The position numbers and the translations under genes are program-made. The notes under the pieces are model-generated. The model saw nothing but the letters and a program-made list of their open reading frames with translations, was not told the origin of the DNA and made no database searches. From Candidatus Avoscillospira stercoripullorum (lineage in GTDB: Bacteria > Bacillota > Clostridia > Oscillospirales > Oscillospiraceae): a DNA stretch of 5,687 nucleotides. Shown piece by piece: positions 1-5,108 of the stretch. Position 1 is the first letter of the stretch; each line of letters begins with the position of its first letter. The DNA lies in the NCBI GenBank assembly GCA_018712905.1, contig DVGD01000146.1, forward strand, positions 1 through 5,687, in the 5' to 3' direction.

Positions 1-107
1 CGCTGGTACTCGCTGATGGCGCTGAAGAGCTGCTTATCCAGGCGGATATTGAGCTTCACATTGTCGGTCTGTACGTCCGAAAACCAGATTTCCGCATGAT
101 TTTCCAC
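1..107 (-). CDS. speE: Spermidine synthase, N-terminal fragment
   Basis: Partial gene; only the first 35 codons are inside the window and the rest lies beyond base 1. The reading frame begins with GTG at 107 and translates to VENHAEIWFSDVQ... followed by NVKLNIRLDKQLFSAISEYQ. This matches the N-terminal beta-hairpin segment of bacterial SpeE proteins, which typically begin MELWFTEKxT...(F/L)xxxVxxxLxxxxSxYQ. The enzyme transfers an aminopropyl group from decarboxylated S-adenosylmethionine to putrescine in the cytosol, giving spermidine. The start is set by an AGGAG at 120-116, eight bases upstream and inside the last codons of speA. The speA stop codon lies only three bases before the GTG, so the two genes are almost certainly one operon with coupled translation. 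An ATG at 97-95 is in another frame. The catalytic core is not visible, so identity rests on the N-terminus and the context. Confidence 0.82.
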   Translation of the reverse strand, partial: MENHAEIWFSDVQTDNVKLNIRLDKQLFSAISEYQ

Positions 108-110
108 CTG

Positions 111-1565
111 TTACACTCCTTTCAGTACCTGTAGATGATCCACATGGGGGTCGGCCGCGCCCTGGAGGCTGCAGCCCTTCTCCCGGGCGTAGAGGATATG
201 ATCGATGATATCTTCGGTGATCCGCTCTCCCGGCGCCAGGATGGGAATTCCCGGCGGGTAGCACATGACAAACTCGCCGCAGACCCGCTCCGCCGTCTCC
301 CGGATGGGGAGGGATTCCTTCTCAGCGTAAAAGCTCACCTGGGGGCTGCATGCCACCTCGGGCTGCACCGAGTCGATATAGGCCAGGGTGCCTGCGTCGC
401 CCTGGTAGAGCCGTTTGATATCAGCCAGGGCGCCCACCAGGCGCTCGATGTCCTGGAGGCGGTCGCCGATGGAGATATAGGCCATGATGTTGCCGATGTC
501 GCCAAATTCGATCTGGATATCATACTCGTCGCGCATGAGGTCATAGACCTCGATGCCGGTGAGCCCCATGTTCTTGGTGTAGACGCAGAGCTTGGTGACA
601 TCGAAGTCGAAGACGCTCTTGCCGTCGATGAGCTCCTTGCCATAGGCGTAGTAGCCGCCGATGTTGTTGATCTCCTCCCGGGCGTACTCGGCCATCTTCA
701 CCACCTTGGCAAAGCTCTCCCGTCCGCGGAGGGCGAGATTGCGGCGGCTCAAGTCCAGGCTGGCCAGGAGCAAATAGCTTGCCGAGGTGGTCTGGGTGAG
801 GTTGATGATCTGGCGGACGTGGCCGGGATCCATCCCGGAGCCGATGAGCAAAACCGAGCTCTGGGTGAGGCTGCCGCCGGACTTGTGCATGGACACGGCG
901 GCCATGTCCACCCCGGCGGCCATGCCCGAGAGGGGCAGGTTTTCGCCGAAATAGAGGTGGGTGCCGTGGGCTTCATCGCAGAGCACCTTGATTCCGTGGC
1001 GGTGCGCCGTCTCGGTGAGGGCTTTTAAGTCGCTGCAGATGCCGTAGTAGGTGGGATTGTTGATGAACACCGCCACAGCGTCGGGGTTTTGGGCGATGGT
1101 CTCCTCCAGAGCGTCCACCTCGATGCCCAGCGCCACACCAATGACCGGGTGCACCTTGGGATTGATATACACCGGCACCGCCCCGCAGAGAATCAAGGCG
1201 TTGATGACGCTCTTGTGGACGTTCCGGGGCAGAATAATCTTGTCCCCGGCCTTGCAGACCGACAAGACCATGGCCTGCACGGCGCTGGTGGTGCCGCCCA
1301 CCATCAAAAAGGCATGGGCTGCGCCAAAGGCGTCGGCGGTGAGCGCCTCGGCCTGGGCGATGACCGAGACGGGATTACAGAGATTGTCCAGGGGCTTCAT
1401 GCTGTTGACGTCCAGCCCCACACACCGCTCGCCCAGAAGCTGCGTGAGCTCCGGGTTGCCCCGGCCGCGCTTGTGCCCGGGCACGTCGAAGGGCACCACC
1501 CTCCGCTTGCGAAACCGCTCCAGCGCCTCACAGATGGGCGCCGATCTTTGTTTGTTGAGATCCAT
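111..1565 (-). CDS. speA: Orn/Lys/Arg decarboxylase, SpeA type (probable arginine decarboxylase)
   Basis: A 484-residue PLP enzyme of the aminotransferase-fold Orn/Lys/Arg decarboxylase family, about the length of Bacillus SpeA (roughly 490). Visible signatures are PGHKRG at 29-34, GGTTSA at 90-95 (PLP phosphate site), CDEAHG at 196-201 (Asp198 should contact the pyridine nitrogen), SMHKSGGSLTQ at 225-235 with Lys228 as the Schiff-base lysine, and the C-terminal YPPGIPILAPGE at 436-447. The ATG at 1565 is preferred because the protein then begins as family members do, about 25 residues before PGHK, and has GAGGGAAGG just upstream; an in-frame GTG at 1649 with a strong ribosome binding site is discussed separately. 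The enzyme would make agmatine, cadaverine or putrescine in the cytosol. Sequence alone does not fix the substrate; arginine is favoured because speE follows directly and Gram-positive polyamine synthesis usually runs through agmatine. No frameshift or missing catalytic residue is seen. Confidence 0.93.
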   Translation of the reverse strand: MDLNKQRSAPICEALERFRKRRVVPFDVPGHKRGRGNPELTQLLGERCVGLDVNSMKPLDNLCNPVSVIAQAEALTADAFGAAHAFLMVGGTTSAVQAMVLSVCKAGDKIILPRNVHKSVINALILCGAVPVYINPKVHPVIGVALGIEVDALEETIAQNPDAVAVFINNPTYYGICSDLKALTETAHRHGIKVLCDEAHGTHLYFGENLPLSGMAAGVDMAAVSMHKSGGSLTQSSVLLIGSGMDPGHVRQIINLTQTTSASYLLLASLDLSRRNLALRGRESFAKVVKMAEYAREEINNIGGYYAYGKELIDGKSVFDFDVTKLCVYTKNMGLTGIEVYDLMRDEYDIQIEFGDIGNIMAYISIGDRLQDIERLVGALADIKRLYQGDAGTLAYIDSVQPEVACSPQVSFYAEKESLPIRETAERVCGEFVMCYPPGIPILAPGERITEDIIDHILYAREKGCSLQGAADPHVDHLQVLKGV

Positions 1566-1584
1566 TGGCCTTCCCTCGCCACAT

Positions 1585-1618
1585 AAAAAATAAGCAGATG
1601 GCATGTTACCATCTGCTT
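1585..1618 (-). terminator. Terminator-like hairpin in the speA leader (candidate attenuator)
   Basis: On the minus strand a perfect 10-bp stem (AAGCAGATGG, 1618-1609 side, pairing with its complement at 1601-1592) closes a 7-base loop and is followed by one A and six T residues (1590-1585). The plus strand lacks a T tract after the stem, so the signal is directional. It lies 19 bases before the speA ATG and downstream of both candidate promoters, so it would stop transcription into speA unless something prevents folding. This position suggests leader attenuation rather than the end of an upstream gene. No convincing competing antiterminator helix was found by eye. Confidence 0.6.
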
Positions 1619-1646
1619 TCGCCTGCGTCATGGAGCCAGAGCGGCA

Positions 1647-1659
1647 CACCTGCCCCTCC
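1647..1659 (-). promoter_or_regulatory. Strong RBS and alternative GTG start in frame with speA
   Basis: GGAGG (1659-1655) stands five bases before a GTG (1649-1647) that opens a frame continuous with speA, adding 28 residues. The extension reads through the terminator-like hairpin and its T tract and does not resemble SpeA family N-termini, so it is unlikely to be part of the mature enzyme. A ribosome starting here would cover the hairpin, which could make translation a switch for read-through. The alternative is a chance open frame, since GGAGG also lies in a G-rich run. Confidence 0.4.
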
Positions 1660-1729
1660 AGCTTGTTCCGATATCAGAGTGCATCAGCAAAAACCACAGC
1701 TTGCTGCTCTTATTGACCGTTTCACAAGA

Positions 1730-1744
1730 TGATAATGATTATAA
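1730..1744. promoter_or_regulatory. Fur/PerR-like box over a -10 element
   Basis: TGATAATGATTATAA has the 7-1-7 layout of Fur-family operators. Against the Bacillus Fur consensus (TGATAATNATTATCA) only the penultimate base differs; against the PerR consensus (TTATAATNATTATAA) only the second base differs. It overlaps a minus-strand TATAAT (1743-1738) that lacks a good -35 partner. The match could be partly a by-product of a -10 box in AT-rich DNA, and no regulator gene is in the window. Confidence 0.4.
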
Positions 1745-1763
1745 AGGAATCAACTTATAAAAT

Positions 1764-1780
1764 TTGAGCTTTTAACTCAA
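1764..1780. repeat. Small inverted repeat TTGAG-7-CTCAA
   Basis: TTGAG (1764-1768) and CTCAA (1776-1780) are perfect arms around a 7-base AT-rich spacer. On the minus strand the second arm is followed by ATTTTAT, giving a weak terminator-like or operator-like element between the thioesterase gene and speA. The stem has only two arm positions with G:C pairs, so it is not convincing as a terminator. Confidence 0.3.
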
Positions 1781-1787
1781 TCAATAA

Positions 1788-1803
1788 TGCGGATTGAACC
1801 GCA
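1788..1803 (-). repeat. Small hairpin downstream of the thioesterase gene
   Basis: On the minus strand TGCGG (1803-1799) and CCGCA (1792-1788) form a five-pair, mostly G:C stem with a six-base loop, followed by TTATTGATT. It could be a weak intrinsic terminator for the darA-thioesterase transcript, or part of the longer leader fold. The T tract is interrupted, so the call is weak. Confidence 0.25.
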
Positions 1804-1887
1804 CGGCAGCTGACCCGCCTGTCCGTAAGGCTTTCTCTTTTCCAAAAAAAGAGCGGTCGATTGCACAGCACTCAAACTGGCGTAGAG

Positions 1888-1917
1888 ATTATACCATAGA
1901 TTCCGGCACACTGTCAA
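1888..1917 (-). promoter_or_regulatory. Strong sigma-A type promoter inside the thioesterase 3' end
   Basis: Perfect consensus TTGACA (1917-1912) and TATAAT (1893-1888) are separated by 18 bases on the minus strand. Transcription would start near 1881 and enter the long speA leader. The TAA stop codon of the thioesterase gene (1891-1889) is contained within the -10 box. This is the best sigma-A promoter in the window and the likely main promoter for speA-speE or for a leader-derived small RNA. Confidence 0.75.
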
Positions 1918-2650
1918 GAACTTCGACAGCTTTCGCCCCGGCAGCGCGAAAAAGCACCCTGCCATGGAGGATCTCGTCGCCCTCGCCCACCAGATCCACC
2001 GCCACCAGATCGTCTTGCACCAGGCGGCGGCACACCACCCGCTGTCCCGGCAGGAGCTGGCGGTGGTAGGCAACGGCCACCTCATCCCAGGAAAAGCCCT
2101 CCGGCAGCGCCTCCAGGGCATAGTCCAGGTAGACCAGGTTGTTCACATGGTGGTTGGTGTCCATATCGCTGCGGCGAATGTCCAGCCGGCAGACCACCTC
2201 CCCTTCCCCCTCCGGCGCGGCGGGAAAGGGTTCGGAGAATACATCCCGGGGCACCAGCTCGTAAGCGCCGGCGATCTCGGGTGTGATGCGCTTGGCGCGG
2301 CCGGTGTCGGTACTCACAAGGATCCACTCCGATTCTCCCAGGGCGACGGTCTCTCCCCGGGCGTTGGAGATTTCAAAATTTCGAACCGAGGTGACCCGCC
2401 CCATGCTCCTTGGCCAGGTCTTCACGGCGACGGCCTCGTTCCAGCAGGCATCCTTGACCATCTTCACGCGCCAGTGCACCAGCATCCAGATCACATGGGT
2501 GCGGGGAATGTCCGCCACGGCGTAGCCCGCCTGGCTTGAATGGACGATGGCCGCCTCCTGCATCATGGCCATGGCGCCCCGGAGGGTGAGGTGCAGCGCG
2601 CCGTCCACCTCGCCATAAGTGACCCGGGTGGAATAGGAAAACACGTCCAT
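1889..2650 (-). CDS. Acyl-ACP thioesterase (FatA/FatB-like, double hotdog)
   Basis: A 253-residue protein of the acyl-ACP thioesterase family, the normal length for bacterial members. The N-terminal hotdog domain begins with TRVTYGEVDGALHLTLRG (about 8-25) followed by MMQEAAIVHS (29-38), the usual start-of-fold and central helix. The second hotdog domain carries SDMDTNHHVNNLVYLDY at 161-177, in which Asp164, Asn166 and His168 match the catalytic Asp-x-Asn-x-His of plant FatB enzymes. It should hydrolyse acyl-ACP in the cytosol to release free fatty acids, affecting membrane lipid composition; chain-length preference cannot be read. The ATG at 2650 lies one base after the darA stop codon, and there is no well-spaced Shine-Dalgarno (the nearest, GGAAGGG, is about 16 bases away), so translation is probably coupled to darA. 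The stop codon sits inside a promoter -10 box for the next unit. Confidence 0.9.
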   Translation of the reverse strand: MDVFSYSTRVTYGEVDGALHLTLRGAMAMMQEAAIVHSSQAGYAVADIPRTHVIWMLVHWRVKMVKDACWNEAVAVKTWPRSMGRVTSVRNFEISNARGETVALGESEWILVSTDTGRAKRITPEIAGAYELVPRDVFSEPFPAAPEGEGEVVCRLDIRRSDMDTNHHVNNLVYLDYALEALPEGFSWDEVAVAYHRQLLPGQRVVCRRLVQDDLVAVDLVGEGDEILHGRVLFRAAGAKAVEVLDSVPESMV

Positions 2651-2651
2651 C

Positions 2652-3002
2652 TCAGATCTTATCCAGCCCTTCCAGCTGGAGGGTGAAAATGGTGGCGCCG
2701 CCGGTGTCCACCTGGATGGGAACCGCCGAGACCGCCGCCTCCAGATGGCCGCCGGGCATCATGGCCGGAGTGGCGTACATGACCTTCTTGCGCCGGCCGG
2801 CACGGCCTTTGAGGAGATCCATGAGCTCCACGTACCGGGCGCTTTCCACGCCCACGAGGATGGTGATATTCTTCTTGCGCAGAAAGCCGCCGCTGGAGGA
2901 GAGCTTGGTGACGAAGAAGCCGTGCTGATTGAGCGCGGTGACGGTGCTATCATAATCCTCCTCCTGCAAAACAGCGAGGACGAGCTTATTGTGTTGATCC
3001 AT
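2652..3002 (-). CDS. darA: Cyclic-di-AMP receptor, PII-like (DarA/PstA/YaaQ)
   Basis: A 116-residue protein of the YaaQ/DarA/PstA family (PF06153), slightly longer than the roughly 109 residues of the Bacillus protein. It shows the beta strand KLVLAVLQEEDYD (6-18), the family hallmark VTKLSSSGGFLRKKNIT (31-47), GVESARYVEL (51-60) and the C-terminal VDTGGATIFTLQ (98-109). In characterised members this PII-like trimer binds c-di-AMP between subunits; its downstream partner is largely unknown, and the protein has no enzymatic activity. The ATG at 3002 is chosen because AGGAG (3016-3012) stands nine bases upstream and the translation starts exactly where family members do; the open frame upstream to 3155 crosses the promoter and is not coding. 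The next gene follows after one base. In Bacillus the same gene lies near a SpeA-like decarboxylase gene (yaaO), a linkage echoed here by speA. Confidence 0.93.
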   Translation of the reverse strand: MDQHNKLVLAVLQEEDYDSTVTALNQHGFFVTKLSSSGGFLRKKNITILVGVESARYVELMDLLKGRAGRRKKVMYATPAMMPGGHLEAAVSAVPIQVDTGGATIFTLQLEGLDKI

Positions 3003-3020
3003 AACGTTCCGCTCCTTTCC

Positions 3021-3038
3021 ATGGGTCGTACTACCCAT
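3021..3038. promoter_or_regulatory. 18-bp palindrome at the darA transcript start (candidate operator)
   Basis: ATGGGTCGTACTACCCAT is a palindrome with arms ATGGGT/ACCCAT and a central GTAC; only the pair 3027/3032 does not match. It lies between the darA -10 box and its ribosome binding site, about at +1 on the predicted start, and in the shared region with the divergent MATE gene. A dimeric repressor site or a 5'-UTR hairpin are both possible; I do not recognise the motif. Confidence 0.5.
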
Positions 3039-3039
3039 T

Positions 3040-3045
3040 ATTATA
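3040..3045 (-). promoter_or_regulatory. darA promoter, -10 element
   Basis: A perfect TATAAT on the minus strand, 38 bases before the darA ATG. No good -35 hexamer is seen at 16-18 bases upstream (the 17-base position reads CTTTTC), so the promoter may be weak or activator-dependent. Transcription would start near 3033. Confidence 0.5.
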
Positions 3046-3123
3046 CACTTTTTTCTAGAAATGAAAAGGGCAGATTTCGTCGGCGGGGATCTTTCTTCCC
3101 CCCTGGCACGCCTTGACGCGGTG

Positions 3124-3132
3124 TGGTATAAT
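3124..3132 (+). promoter_or_regulatory. Extended -10 promoter of the MATE gene
   Basis: TGGTATAAT fits the extended -10 form TGN-TATAAT. The -35 position (3104-3109, TGGCAC) is poor, as is common for extended -10 promoters. The expected start is near 3139, giving a leader of about 34 bases before the MATE start codon. Confidence 0.6.
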
Positions 3133-3172
3133 AAAAAATAAATTGCTGCCCACAACGCCAGGAGATGATATC

Positions 3173-4543
3173 ATGCAGCGCACCGCCATGACCGGCGAAG
3201 AAAAGTTCCGGCAGATGACCATGACGCCCATTCCCAAGCTCATCTTGCACCTGGGCATCCCCACCATCGCCAGCATGCTCATCACCAACGTCTACAACAT
3301 GACCGACACCTACTTTGTCGGCCAGCTGGGCAAGAGCGCCTCGGGCGCCATCGGCATTGTCTACAGCCTCATGGCCATCTTCCAGGCATTCGGCTTCATG
3401 TTCGGCCACGGCGCCGGCAGCAACATCTCCCGCCGCCTGGGACAGCACGACACCCACAGCGCCTCCCGCTATGCCTCCACGGGCTTCTTCCTCTCTTTGG
3501 CCCTGGGGCTGATCATCGGCGTGGTGGGACTTCTTTTCCTCACGCCCCTCATGTACCTGCTCGGCAGCACCGACACCATTCTCCCCTATGCCAGAGACTA
3601 TGGCATCTCCATTCTGCTGGCGGGGCCTCTGTTCACCGGCAGCTGCGTGCTCAACAACATCCTCCGCTACGAGGGCATGTCCTTCCAGGCCATGATCGGT
3701 CTGGTCTCCGGCGGCATCCTCAACATGGTCATGGATCCCATCTTTATCTTCGTGTTCCATATGGGCACCGCCGGCGCCGGTATCTCCACGGCGCTCTCCC
3801 AGGCGGCCAGCTTCTTCATTCTGCTCTATATGTTCCTGGCCGGAAAGACTGAAAGCAAGCTCTCCCTCCGGTATTTCACCAGAAAGATGTCCGACGTGTG
3901 GCTGATCGTTGCCACCGGCCTTCCCTCCCTGCTCCGCCAGGGGCTCACCAGCCTCTCCGGTCTGGTGCTCAACCACCAGGCCGCCGTCTATGGCGACGCC
4001 GCCGTGGCGGCCATGAGCATCGTCAACCGCATCTCCGGCTTCATCTTCTCTCTGGGGCTCGGCATGGGGCAGGGCTACCAGCCTGTGGCAGCCTTCAACT
4101 ACGGCGCCGGCTGCTACAGCCGGGTGCGCAAGGGCTTCTGGTTCACCGCCCTGGCCGGAGAAGTGCTCCTGGGCATCGCGGCGGTGGGCTGCTTCCTCTT
4201 CGCCCAGCCCATGATCGCCCTCTTCCAGTCCGACGCCGAGGTGGTGGCCATGGGCACCCCCGCCCTCCTCTACCAGAGCATCGCCTGTCTCTTCCTGCCC
4301 CTCTCGGTCTGCGCCAATATGATGTTCCAGAGCGTGGGGTGCGCCGGGCGGGCGTCGCTCCTCTCGTCCATGCGAAGCGGCCTCTTCTTCCTGCCCCTCA
4401 TCGCCGTGCTGCCCGGTTTTTTGGGGCTCCTGGGCATTCAGATCGCCCAGCCCATCAGCGATGTATTATCCTGCGCCCTCTCCCTGCCCCTGGCGCTGCA
4501 GTTTATGCACAGCTTGCCCAAGGATCGCCTGGCGGCCGCTTAA
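3173..4543 (+). CDS. MATE family multidrug/toxin exporter
   Basis: A 456-residue inner-membrane antiporter of the MATE family (two MatE repeats, 12 predicted membrane helices, standard length). Hydrophobic segments run roughly at 22-42, 55-78, 100-126, 140-160, 172-196, 203-223, 241-266, 280-305, 322-345, 362-386, 400-420 and 424-445. Family signatures are YNMTDTYFVGQLG (41-53) in the first repeat, DPIFIFVF (188-195), and GMGQGYQPVAAFNYGAG (297-313) in the second. It should expel cationic or drug-like compounds using a Na+ or H+ gradient; the substrate cannot be read. The ATG at 3173 has AGGAG (3160-3164) eight bases upstream; the open frame reaches back to 3113 but that crosses the promoter. 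The gene is divergent from darA and its TAA overlaps the stop codon of the convergent editing gene. No regulator gene is adjacent. Confidence 0.93.
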   Translation: MQRTAMTGEEKFRQMTMTPIPKLILHLGIPTIASMLITNVYNMTDTYFVGQLGKSASGAIGIVYSLMAIFQAFGFMFGHGAGSNISRRLGQHDTHSASRYASTGFFLSLALGLIIGVVGLLFLTPLMYLLGSTDTILPYARDYGISILLAGPLFTGSCVLNNILRYEGMSFQAMIGLVSGGILNMVMDPIFIFVFHMGTAGAGISTALSQAASFFILLYMFLAGKTESKLSLRYFTRKMSDVWLIVATGLPSLLRQGLTSLSGLVLNHQAAVYGDAAVAAMSIVNRISGFIFSLGLGMGQGYQPVAAFNYGAGCYSRVRKGFWFTALAGEVLLGIAAVGCFLFAQPMIALFQSDAEVVAMGTPALLYQSIACLFLPLSVCANMMFQSVGCAGRASLLSSMRSGLFFLPLIAVLPGFLGLLGIQIAQPISDVLSCALSLPLALQFMHSLPKDRLAAA

Positions 4544-5016
4544 GCCTCCTGCCAGCCCTTGCAGACGTCAATCCAGGCGTCGGTATCAGCGTAGGCCATG
4601 AGTTCGGGAATGGTCAGCTCGATGGCGCTGTTGCTGCTGCCGCAGGCGGGGTACACCGTCTCAAACCGGCGCAGGGATTCATCGAGGTACACCGCCACGC
4701 CCTCCTTCACCGCGAAGGGGCACACGCCGCCCACGGCGTGCCCCACATATTCCGGCACCAGGTCGTGGGGCAGCATCTTGGCCTTGGTGTGAAACTGCGC
4801 CTTGAACTTGGCGTTATCCACCTTGGCGTCTCCGGCGGCCACGATGAGCACGCACTGATCCCCCACCAAAAACGAGAGGGTCTTGGCAATGCGCTTCCCC
4901 TCCACGCCCAGTGCCTGGGCGGCCAGCTCCACCGTGGCGCTGGACACGGGAAATTCCTGCACCCGGTCTTCAATGCCTTTTTCCCGGAAAAAGGCGCGGA
5001 CTTTTTCAATGGACAT
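4540..5016 (-). CDS. YbaK/ProX-like aminoacyl-tRNA deacylase domain protein
   Basis: A 158-residue single-domain protein of the YbaK/aaRS-associated (INS, PF04073) superfamily. Diagnostic features are the N-terminal VRAFFREKGIEDRVQEFP, GVEGKRIAKTLSF (37-49) with the conserved lysine at 45, GHAVGGVCPFAV (92-103) lining the pocket, and YPACGSSNSAIELTIPEL (122-139). The last two motifs resemble the ProX/PrdX/YeaK side of the family more than classic YbaK. Such proteins hydrolyse mischarged tRNAs in trans, for instance Ala- or Cys-tRNA(Pro); the exact tRNA here is not known. The ATG at 5016 is chosen over the GTG at 5037 because GGAGG lies eight bases before it. The gene faces a second family member of a different subfamily across a 92-base spacer, and its TAA overlaps that of the MATE gene by shared TTAA, leaving no room for a terminator between them. 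Confidence 0.88.
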   Translation of the reverse strand: MSIEKVRAFFREKGIEDRVQEFPVSSATVELAAQALGVEGKRIAKTLSFLVGDQCVLIVAAGDAKVDNAKFKAQFHTKAKMLPHDLVPEYVGHAVGGVCPFAVKEGVAVYLDESLRRFETVYPACGSSNSAIELTIPELMAYADTDAWIDVCKGWQEA

Positions 5017-5051
5017 GAACGTTTCCTCCGTTTCCACGTAAAATCTTTCCT

Positions 5052-5080
5052 ATTGTACCACAGGGCGTCCGGCGATGCAA
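5052..5080 (-). promoter_or_regulatory. Promoter of the minus-strand editing gene
   Basis: On the minus strand TTGCAT (5080-5075) and TACAAT (5057-5052) are 17 bases apart, and TGG precedes the -10 box (extended -10). The start would be near 5045, about 30 bases before the ATG at 5016. An equally good promoter for the plus-strand ybaK gene was not found in the spacer; TAAAAT at 5039-5044 lacks a -35. Confidence 0.6.
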
Positions 5081-5089
5081 CGCGCCCTG
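5061..5089. repeat. Inverted repeat in the divergent spacer
   Basis: CAGGGCG (5061-5067) and CGCCCTG (5083-5089) are perfect 7-bp arms separated by 15 bases, with equivalent points 22 bp apart, close to two helical turns. The left arm lies between the -10 and -35 of the minus-strand promoter and the right arm just upstream of its -35. It could be an operator for both genes or a GC-rich hairpin in the ybaK leader. Confidence 0.35.
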
Positions 5090-5108
5090 GCGGATTGGAG
5101 GTTAAGAT

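Larger units (their letters stand above)
1566..1887 (-). other. Non-coding gap and probable speA leader
   Basis: This 322-base stretch between the thioesterase stop and speA carries no convincing gene. It is clearly more AT-rich between 1729 and 1790 than its surroundings. Reading on the minus strand it holds the region downstream of a strong promoter (1917-1888), two small inverted repeats, a Fur/PerR-like box, a hairpin CAGCAA/TTGCTG (1706-1701 with 1690-1685, loop 10), a G-rich ribosome binding site and the terminator-like hairpin. A transcript starting near 1881 and ending at the T tract would be about 295 bases long. I could not match it to a known riboswitch or T-box class. Confidence 0.55.

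Noticed and set aside
135..1028. 297-codon open frame on the plus strand opposite speA
   Set aside because: It is antisense to a clear PLP decarboxylase with all family motifs, has no ribosome binding site of note and no recognisable domain; long antisense frames are expected in GC-rich coding DNA.
1621..1680. T-box antiterminator resemblance (GCAGGTGTGCCGC on the minus strand)
   Set aside because: It does not match the conserved GGGTGGNACCGCG core, and no Stem I elements or specifier loop were seen upstream.
1835..1853. CTCTTTT/AAAAGAG inverted repeat as a terminator
   Set aside because: No T tract follows the stem on either strand and the stem is mostly A:T pairs.
3113..3118. TTGACG as the -35 box for the MATE promoter
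   Set aside because: It is only eight bases from the TATAAT at 3127, far too close; the extended -10 form explains the promoter better.
3003..3155. N-terminal extension of darA to 3155
   Set aside because: It would cover the darA -10 box, the palindrome and the ribosome binding site, and the family start coincides with the ATG at 3002.
3041..3976. 311-codon minus-strand frame opposite the MATE gene
   Set aside because: Composition is dominated by Gly, Ala, Glu, His and Asp, typical of the antisense of a membrane protein gene, and it runs through the darA/MATE promoter region.
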